Assembly: GCA_037576215.1 (NCBI GenBank)
Contig: JBANDB010000001.1
Span: 1,116,001 to 1,180,000 of the forward strand
Source: Armillaria gallica
Lineage: Eukaryota; Basidiomycota; Agaricomycetes; Agaricales; Physalacriaceae
Direction of reading: 5' to 3'
Length of the DNA: 64,000 bases
The position numbers and the translations under genes were made by a program. Shown piece by piece: positions 56,240-64,000 of this stretch; within the stretch, counting starts at the first letter, position 1, and each line of letters begins with the position of its first letter. A model generated the notes under the pieces. That model was not told the DNA's origin and did not search any database. It saw only the letters and a list, made by a program, of their open reading frames with translations.

Positions 56240-58770
56240 TGGTCGACGCGGTGTCGGAGGCTCGGAGCGTGAGAACATCCGAGGACGCGCTGCTGGCGTG
56301 ACCGTCCCGGGTCACCGATGCCCTGCCTTGCCAGTCACCGAACCTGGTGGTGACACCCGTCCCCAACCCTGCGACGCTAGCAAGAGGCGAACTTGTAACC
56401 GGCGAACAGTTCTCTCTACTCGCCAGTCCGCCCAAGAAGAGTAACGATCCCGATATGGAGCGGAAGGACGACGAAAATAGAGAAGAGTTGGACGACGGCA
56501 GCGGGACGGCGAGGATGCACCTGAGGATGGCGGTCAAGTTGGCGTAGAGGCGCTGGATCCGCAAAATCCAATCGTCGATCCCCGGGCGTCGAGTTCATCG
56601 AGCTTCACTGTGAGCTCGTTCGTATTTCCTGCTTATTTTCGTGTTTCTGATGTCCTTAAAGGTTTCCTTTTCGGCCTCGAGGTTATCACGGCGTCATGAC
56701 TCGTTGACCAACAGGCTTATCTTGTGAAGGTGAGCGAATACTTCGATTTCGCTAGCAATCCTCTAACCGGCACTCTTTTCCAGATCTAAAGGATCCGGTC
56801 TTACTTCACTATGCAAGCTTAACCTCAGATCTTCAGCTCAGATTCCAGCGCCGGATCCCTACACTTCATAGCATCCCACATGTCCGCTTCCATGTTTCCC
56901 CATCCACTTTCACGACCATCAGTCAATTTGGCACTTTCTTCCCATGACTGGGCTTTGATTACCGATTATCAACTGATGGCGCGACGAAAATGATTCCACA
57001 TTCTTGACCGGTCACATCGATCCATAAGGCATTCGAGAACTTGGGGAAGAGAATTACCGGCTCTGTCATTGAGGACAAGACGGCATTATAGAATAGAGGG
57101 ATGCAGATGAGTTGATGTTGCGAGATTTCAATGAAAAGGGACAAAAGGAAGAGAACGAAGAGGTGTCCAGAATCAGAAATGGTCGGACTCCCCCAAATCC
57201 AAGACCGTATGCCCAGGCCCGAGTTGCTGCTGCCAACAACTTCTTCACCCTCGCATCCGTGCAAAAATCCACTCACGACTATCACCGCTTTCGTATCACG
57301 ACGAAATTATCTAAAATTCGCGTCATTGCGAAGGGCTTGGGCTGGGGATCGAGGTTCGTTCGTCCACAAGTTCGGAGTGAGCTTCCCCTACTTCCTTGTA
57401 TACCGATGACCAGTCTTCTTTACACGCTGGAAAGGTATGCTTCTTAGAGCATTATCCTGATCTTGTCGCTTACTATTCACTCATCCTTAGATCCAAATTT
57501 AAACGAAGCATCATGATGAGACTACCGGTACTTCCGACTTTGACGCGTTCCGAGTCAAAGCCGCTCCCATGACAGTATTGGTCCAAGGGAAGGTTGCACT
57601 AGGCTCAGAGTATTAGAAGGGTCGTTAGTTTGAGCTCTCTTCCGTCAGCTCTGACTGAGCGCGCGGGATTGCTACCTTCAATTTCTCGCCTACGTACGTC
57701 CCTTCTTCGCTTTTCGACTTGGGCTTATTGTTTTTCTCCATTAGTGCACGGCCCTATGAACATGCAAACATTCGCAACACTGCGCTTCCCCTCCCTCATA
57801 TCGAAGCCAGCATACTTGACCATCGCCGAATATGCACCCACAAAACTTGTCACCGTCCTTATTCCCTCGCGGACACAATATCGTCTCAACGTCAACAATC
57901 TACTTATTCACTGTGCTGAAGCTACGGATAAGCAGGACAAGCGGATCGTCCATCGTCTGTTTGAGAGTGGAGCTGTTCAAGTGCTCTTGGCCTCAAAGGG
58001 TACAGCATGGTCGATTCCAGTTGCTAGCTACATGGTGATCATCATGGGCGTGCAGTGCTACGAAGGAAAGGACCACAGATGCGTTCGGTCAATGTTGCCG
58101 ACAGTACCTCCTCCGTATTCTTCATTCTTGGCTCCGAGTTCAACGTCAACCTTCGAGACTGCGAGAATTGGCTCATATAACGACAAGCTCCCTGAATAGC
58201 CGCGACGTCATTGTCTGGTGCCCAAGATTGCCGCACTCAGCCTGGCACGACGGCCAAGCCAAGGCGAACATGTATCTAGAGAGCAGGGCTTTCAGTCAGG
58301 GCGGTCACTAACACCTCAGGCCTCATGTCCAACAAGGGTGTACACTTCCAGGCGGCTCATTCAAAGAAAGATATTCACATCCCTGCTCTGCTGGAGGAAC
58401 GTTCACCCCTCCCAGCCTTAACCGCGTTCAAAGTGAGCTCTCCCTCATTGCGTGTGATACCGATGAGTCCATTTTTCGTTGCGCACCTACCGGCGCTGGA
58501 AAGGTATGTTTGTTTAGTTGCATCTGTGTTTCGTTGCTGACTACCCTTTGATACTCAGACCCATGTTGCTATGTCTTGGTGTCGACTATCAGGATGCCAA
58601 TGTCGGTTTGAGTCGAGAGCGTGCGGATATCGTCCACTCTGCGGTTGCGCGACTACAGGGATATCAGTTACTGAAGTATGAGCGATCTTCGGGGCTCACA
58701 GATACCAATTTCTGGTCTGAACGAGTAGATTTAGTTGTGACTTCGCGGTCACAAAGCGGGTCACGTAAAT
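56240..58770 (+). pseudogene. BRR2-like helicase relic with shuffled pieces of both cassettes
   Basis: Pieces in window order are: N-terminal EQFSLLAS with NDPDMERKDDENRE (56.40-56.53 kb); a linker-to-Walker-A piece ending HAGK, with its intron at 57435-57490; a motif-Ia-like SDFDAFRVKAAPMTVLVQ (57.53-57.60); and a cassette-2 piece (57.78-58.08) with KPAYLTIAEYAPTK, VLIPSRTQYRLNV and LFESGAVQVLLASKGTAWS, then VASYMVIIMGVQCYEGK. A third N-terminal piece follows (58.09-58.40), then Walker A APTGAGK with intron 58504-58558, THVAM, and an out-of-phase jump to LGVDYQ and RERADIVHSAVARLQGYQLL (58.56-58.70), normally several hundred residues further on. It cannot encode a helicase. Confidence 0.75.
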
Positions 58771-59949
58771 GTAGCTCATTCAATATGTTCTGTCACGGAA
58801 TTAACATGCTTTTAGGAACGAGGGTGCTATAACATCAAGATCTGCATCATTGATTGTATAGCTTCAAGATCGACGCTACAACATTTATCCGCTTGGCGCC
58901 GATCTGAAACCTGGACCTGATTCCCGTCCGGGGCCAGAAAGAGACGTGGGTGCATCGAAAACATCAAATGCAACGAGTTGCATTTGGCGTGATGGTAAGA
59001 TTGCGGATCTAGGTACCGACTAGTATCAGCAGCAGGGGACTCGGAAGGCCAGAGGGAAGGCGTCTAGTCGAAGACCGATTTTGATCCCAGAACTTATGGT
59101 ATTGAATAATAGACAGATGGCGGGTCATATCCATCGCGTGGAGGTGCACGGTTGGGAGTACTGAGCCGCCATTGAGAGAGCAGGGAATTCTGGCTCTGCA
59201 GACAGTTACGCGATGTTGATGTGCAGTTGATATACGGACCATCCCGTTGACTGTAGCGCCAGTTGCATTGATATATCACGGCTTGTGTGCATCCGGCAGT
59301 CTTCTGATATATCATTTGGTTAGATGCCCTTGTTTCTATAGCCTAGCTTCGAGGTTCGACATCATTCGGAAAATACTAATTCCATTAGAGTCTAAGCACT
59401 TGCTGGCCGCATCTTTTAGAGTTGGCGGTGAACCGGAGCCGAACCACCCACCAGTCCACTGCTTCAACACCAAAGTTCACTGCGAAGTCAACGCTCATGA
59501 CTCTAGGTGTTTGTGTGTTGGTGTTGTTAGGCATGGCGGGACTGAGGCTTTCCTAACATGGCGGGCGGTGCCCAAAGAACTCCGATGTTCATGCCTCACT
59601 TGATGGGGTCCCACAGGTGCTTAAAACATCTTCGATCTGATATCATGCGCTCACTACTTACATGAAGGCTCCTTCCTATCCCATGCACAGCGAACCCACC
59701 TTTTGACTGCTCTGCCCAAAATAGCAGCCGCCTTGAATGTTGTAATCTCATCGGCTGTGAATCTGCCAGTGCCCACAGAAGTTCCGCTTGATACACTGTG
59801 ACGGATCAGTGACCAGTGGACAATAGAGCGAAGCAATGCATTCATGGAGCGCTGTCCCTCATTGATGTTGGAGTCTCGTCATCAACGGGGAGGACCCTCA
59901 TAACAATATAAACGCACCAATCTCACTTTCTCTCCTCAGCTACTTTCAA
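58771..59949. other. No gene recognised; upstream region of the DUF6534 gene
   Basis: 58.85-59.6 kb has no convincing frame. Minus 59654-59845 reads SSGTSVGTGRFTADEITTFK onward and might be an exon of an unknown gene. A TATA box (tataaac, 59907-59913) and a pyrimidine-rich stretch (tctcactttctctcctcagc) lie just before the ATG at 59950 and look like a normal core promoter. Confidence 0.45.
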
Positions 59950-61895
59950 ATGGCCGAAGCTTCACTCAATGGTACTTTTGGCGCATTCCTCATTGGCATC
60001 ATCGTATCTTCATGGTTCATTAACCCCAAGATGCATTCTTCTGTATTCTGATCTCCTTGTTTGTCTAGCCTGTTTGGCGTTGCCTGCACTCAAATGTGGT
60101 ATTATTACACTCGCTACTCTGACGGTATCGTCCTCAAGGCCCTGGTAAGCTTTAGAAAATTCCTCTTCTCAGCGACCCCGCACTAACAGACTCACAGGTT
60201 GGCACTATATTGTATTCATCGCTACCGATCAAATACCCACTGACTCTCACGGCGCGTTTGCGTAGGGTTTTGGAAGTTTTGCATTTGGCTTTCGGTAGCC
60301 ATGCCATTTACTATTATGTCGTACTCCATTATGGGGATCCAGCTGCTCTAGCTGAAGGGACCTGGTGGGTACTAACTTTTTCACGCGAGAAGGAGAAGAC
60401 TGAAATATATGCCAGGTCGATATCTGTGAGTTTTCCGTATCTGCCTCCGCGGGCTCTTAATACATACCCCAACTAGCTCAATGTCGGCATAACAGTACGT
60501 GGTTTGACGCTGTCCGTAACTCCTTCAGGTTGTCTCTAACGAGAATGATTGTAGAGCCTTATTGCTTTGCTTGTCTACTTATCTTACGCCCGACGGATAT
60601 ATTATTGTTGCTGCAATTCTTTTTGTTCCGATTACCACCTTCTGATATATTTTATACAGTGTCGAACCACGATATACCTCTAGTGGTTGTCGTTGTGAGA
60701 TTCGTATGCTTCGGCGTTGTTCAGTGATACTCACCTTGGAATTAGGTCATTCTCTCTTTCTGTTGCTTGGGTGAGTGTCTCGTACTCTTCTTCTATCTTC
60801 TGTAACGCCGCCTCCATCTAGGAACCAGCATGTGTGCGTGTTTAAGCCTCTTATATGAAGGATATTCATCGAAAGTTATCCCTGTTGCCTTTTAGGTGTC
60901 ACCGGCTATAGGTTAGGACTGACAGTGGAGTCTCAGGCGCCTTTGTCTCATTGTCATTTTCAGTATGCATCTGAAGTATTTCGTTCTGTTTGACCGCGCC
61001 AGTATGGCTGTAAGCATTCGTCAGACATGATCTTGATGCATATTTACCTCCGTTATACAGAGCCTTATCAGGGCTTCCTTGACTATCCATGTAGTGACGG
61101 ATCTCCTGGTCGCTGTGTTACTTTGCTATTTTCTCCACAGCAGTCGTACGGGGATCAAACGGTACGACATTCCACAGTCAAACTGATTGGAGGACTCAAT
61201 TGTCATTATAGCACCGACACGTTGATTAATAGGCTCATTGTCTATGCCGTTCAAAATGGTCTTATAACTTCGTAGAGGCATATCATATTCCTATACTATC
61301 GTTTCAGTGACAATTTCATCTCCAGGGTTGCGGAGGTCTTCGTCATTGCCTTCGTGGGTTACTCTATCATCCCCGCACGTCGCTATGCGCTGACATTGGA
61401 GTTTCTCAGAACATAGAATACCCCAAGAACCTCATATATCTGTCTGTCTACCAGATAGTTGCAAACTGTATGTGAAACATGTCCGTTCAGCGTGCTCGAG
61501 CTTCGGGCTAACATGCATACTATCCCAAGTGCATTCGAATTCCTTCCTTGCTACGTTCGTTTCATGATTCTCCGCGCAACCATCTGTCCTTACGGTCTCC
61601 CTTCAGGTTGAATGCCCGTAGACCTACTAAACCGGTCAATGATAACTTTTCAACCACTGACCATGTCAACACACTGAGTTTCGCCACCTTCGGCGCCCAT
61701 AGTCAGTCTCTAGCAGATACCACGAGAGCTGGTAACACACACATGGTGCTACACTCCTGCCTTTTTCTTGTCCTCGTGCTGATCGATCTAGGGTCGAAAC
61801 ATTCTAGCGGCACGTTGATGTTAATGTCACATCCACGGTGGATATCATAGGAGATATTGGCAGAAACTCTTCTGTGAGTACTTGTATAATGACCT
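59950..61895 (+). pseudogene. DUF6534 multi-pass membrane protein, probably with two frameshifts
   Basis: Agaricomycete seven-helix-like membrane protein of unknown function. It starts MAEASLNGTFGAFLIGIIVS, then LFGVACTQMWYYYTRYSDGI, an intron at 60212-60265, VLEVLHLAFGSHAIYYYVV and LHYGDPAALAEGTW, and the WSISLNVGIT segment. The next part (60.52-60.78 kb) loses the frame around the expected helix (a YSPWNLGHSLFLLLG-like sequence after a stop). From 61.1 kb the gene reads well again: TDLLVAVLLCYFLHSSRTGI, TDTLINRLIVYAVQNGLITS, NIEYPKNLIYLSVYQIVANC and SNSFLATLNARRPTKP, the DUF6534 signature, all joined by short GT..AG introns. A second frame change near 61812 precedes VDVNVTSTVDI at the C terminus. 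It could be a live gene with two sequence errors or a young pseudogene. Confidence 0.7.
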
Positions 61896-62347
61896 TGTGC
61901 ATCCATACTTGTTCATTCGACACACAAACTGACTCTGGTCCCAAAGTTGTAAGCTTCTGAAGAAGGAAACGAATGTGTTATTTATGATTTGTTTGGTCTC
62001 CTCTGTATTATCGCCTTTGCTTCGCTTATATATATGTTCCTGCTGCTAAATTTACAACGTGAACACATCATGACTTTGCGCTCTTCAATTGGTTACGGTC
62101 ATATGCCCGCGCTAAGTTCTCTGTAACGCAGTGGTTCTGTGGTCTCGTCGATTTGTCTTGTGTCGTCACCTATTCTGCCTAACTCTGTGAGATGAGAAGC
62201 AAGCCTTGGCTCAATAACCCGAGAGACTCCTGTTCATGCTGCATACGTACACTTGTAAATATCAGTGTCATAGCTTTTCATAAATATTTATGACCATATG
62301 TTATATGAACCGTTACTTCAAGGTACACCGGACGGTTAAGGACGTCC
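61896..62347. other. Right end of the inserted block and A5 3' flank
   Basis: 62083-62347 matches the convergent spacer of unit 3 (40.09-40.37 kb), sharing ctgcctaactctgtgagatg and agcaagccttggctcaataa. 61.9-62.08 kb shows nothing. Confidence 0.65.
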
Positions 62348-64000
62348 TCACCTACGCCGCGACGCGAAATTTCCAAATTTGATGCCAATGTCTCTCGTAC
62401 CTACTGAATCCACGTCTACTCCGACCTGCCGGAGAGGCCGAAGTCTGTCCAGAATAATAACATTTTTAAAGTCAGGCATGTAGGGGCATTCGATCGTGAC
62501 GGAAAGATGCTGGTCACGCGAAGCCAGCATTGCAGATAACGCGTCTTGGATATGTCCTCCATCCAGACTGGCGGCAGACGCATTATCAGATATCGGAGAT
62601 TGGGGAGGATATTGGGGGACATCAAGGTACTATAAAGCCAGCGTTCAGGATCCTCGTCAATTACGAATGCTAGGCTCGTAAGAGATTCAATTAATGGAAG
62701 TGTCTCTTGCCAAAAGAAGTCTACGATGGAAAACTTGGTGGCTAATGACGTGAGCGAGCAGTGGGAGGAGTGGAGAAAGTCGCGCATAATAACGCCGGCC
62801 GCTGTAGTATCTGTATGCCAAGGATGAGCAAAGAGAGTTCCACTCGCGAGATAACGGTCAAATGAGAGATATTTTAAGGAAGGTAGACGCAAGTGTCGGA
62901 GCATTTTCACGGATGATACTGAGAGGCGCCAGACTTTGGGGAGGGTGATATGATGAGGGAAGTCAAAATCATCATCACACCTTTCTTCGAGATGTAACTC
63001 TTCGAGTAGACTACAAGTATGGAGATTGTGGATGGCAGAAAAGGACGCGGCGAGGTGCGTAATCTGAGAAGGAACTGCGAAGGAGCCGCGGTCGATTACT
63101 TTATGCAATACGACCTTTCGAAGGTTAGGGGCGTCGATGAAAACATCACTGACGTCCCTTAGGGGAACTGTAGTACGGATGCCGGTACGCTTCTGTTAAG
63201 GAGCACCGTCAGGTAATAAAACTTCCTTCCTTCCTTCCTACTATCCGTTGGGGGGCTAGGAGTCATGAGCGTTAAAGACTCCAAACATGGTAGTTTTCCA
63301 CTGGATTTCCTCAACTGTTCCAGCAAGTCCAATGGGATTTGCAGAAACGTACTCCTCCACCGATGGCGCTCTCGTAGCAATGAGGAAAATGCTTCGATAG
63401 CTTCACCAGAGCTGACATCACCTTCTGAGATAAATCGTACGTCAAGGGGAAGTTGACCGGAAAGAGGAAGAATGGTGTTCAAGAGCGGAGATGGATGAGA
63501 TACTGTCAATCTGGGGAATGTGATCTTGATATGTGACCAAAGTTCTGGAGAAGAAACGACAATGTTTCTCCAGGAAGCACAGACATGACCTAGTGTCAGT
63601 GTATCGTGCGAAAATTTGATGGTGGGCCGGCTTGAATGACTTGCCCACTGCCGTCCATCAAGATCCCCGGGCCTCTGATTTTCTCCAAACACGGAACGGA
63701 GAACATCACTTGGAAGGCGGCGGATAGGAGCTAGGGTCGATGAGAACTCTTTCGATACCCTCTGGATCATGGCACGATAGGTCTCCAGCTCCTCAACGTC
63801 CGTGTGAAGTCGATCTATCAGAGTGTCGTACACGGCAAGCTGACCTTCGAGGAGTGCAATGTTTGGAAGAATCCAATCACGGTCATTATCAAGGAGAGGC
63901 CGTGTTGCACGAAGGATACCCAGCATCTGTGAATAGTCGTATTCCGAAGGGAGAACTGGTTGTGGTACGGAATGTATAAAGGTATCACAGGATGCTAATG
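62348..64000 (-). pseudogene. F-box protein A5, broken and cut by the window edge
   Basis: The 3' end is closest to A3 and A4. From the edge, ASCDTFIHSVPQPVLPSEYD leads in frame to LAPIRRLPSDVLRSVFGENQ (F-box) and LGHVCASWRNIVVSSPELWS, then to LPCLESLTLMTPSPPTDSRK. There about 60 nt not found in A3 are inserted (63170-63240, containing cttccttccttcc), bringing a stop. After it the frame resumes with the KVIDRGSFAVPSQITHLAAS region and changes again near 62500 before the end GIKFGNFA. Exon 1 and any B5 gene are beyond the window. Confidence 0.82.

Larger units (their letters stand above)
55851..62082. other. Probable 6.2 kb insertion splitting the fifth array unit
   Basis: In units 3 and 4 the P450 fragment is followed directly by the F-box A 3' flank. 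Here the corresponding halves are 55568-55850 and 62083 onward, separated by about 6.2 kb. The sequence at 55831-55850 (CTTCAATCAGTTTCGGTCAT) recurs at 62083-62102 (CTTCAATTGGTTACGGTCAT) with 17 of 20 identical. The block holds BRR2-like relics, the DUF6534 gene and unassigned sequence. No transposase or terminal inverted repeat was seen. Confidence 0.5.

Overview
The window comes from a filamentous basidiomycete, most likely an Agaricomycete. The evidence is short introns (about 45-60 nt) with GT..AG ends and families typical of that group: DUF6534 and DUF7729 membrane proteins, an auxin-efflux-carrier-like transporter, a trichodiene-synthase-like terpene cyclase, fungal P450s and Agaricomycete-type F-box proteins. 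I could not assign a genus.

The left third (1-18 kb) is mostly conserved single-copy genes with open, spliceable frames: a CSC1/OSCA-like (DUF221) channel (1.5-4.5 kb, minus), a DUF1769 protein (7.1-8.2, minus), a DUF7729 protein (8.8-10.0, minus), RNA polymerase II subunit RPB11 (13.1-13.7, minus), ribosomal protein RPL28/uL15 (14.55-15.15, plus) and an MGRN1-like RING protein (15.9-17.8, plus). For five of these (not the channel) my exon sums give an uninterrupted frame.

From 19 to 29 kb is what looks like a terpenoid gene group: an auxin-efflux-carrier-like transporter with one frameshift, an intact terpene cyclase, and two tandem P450 genes, each with two 1-nt frameshifts. A deletion-bearing copy of the transporter 3' end lies just before the first P450.

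From 29 to 64 kb is a degenerate segmental array. Its repeating unit is [P450 or its last exon, plus] - [F-box gene A, minus] - [short intergenic region of about 230-245 bp] - [F-box gene B, plus] - [conserved B 3' flank] - [fragments of a BRR2-like spliceosomal helicase, plus]. There are five A copies (A2 intact, A4 nearly so, A1, A3 and A5 broken), three B copies (B2 and B4 open, B3 broken) and several stubs. A and B are distant paralogues of each other, read divergently from a shared promoter region with a conserved motif. P450 last-exon fragments at 39.8, 46.8 and 55.6 kb share one breakpoint, so they were copied after one truncation. BRR2-like pieces (37-39, 46.6, 51.4, 53.2-54.8, 56.2-58.8 kb) are shuffled and internally deleted but keep an intron, so they come from genomic DNA. 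A 6.2 kb block at 55.85-62.08 kb, bounded by an imperfect 20-nt direct repeat, appears to split the fifth unit and carries BRR2 pieces plus a DUF6534 gene.

The most interesting candidate system is the array of divergently paired, diversifying F-box genes. Its members would act as substrate adaptors of SCF ubiquitin ligases; the substrates are unknown.
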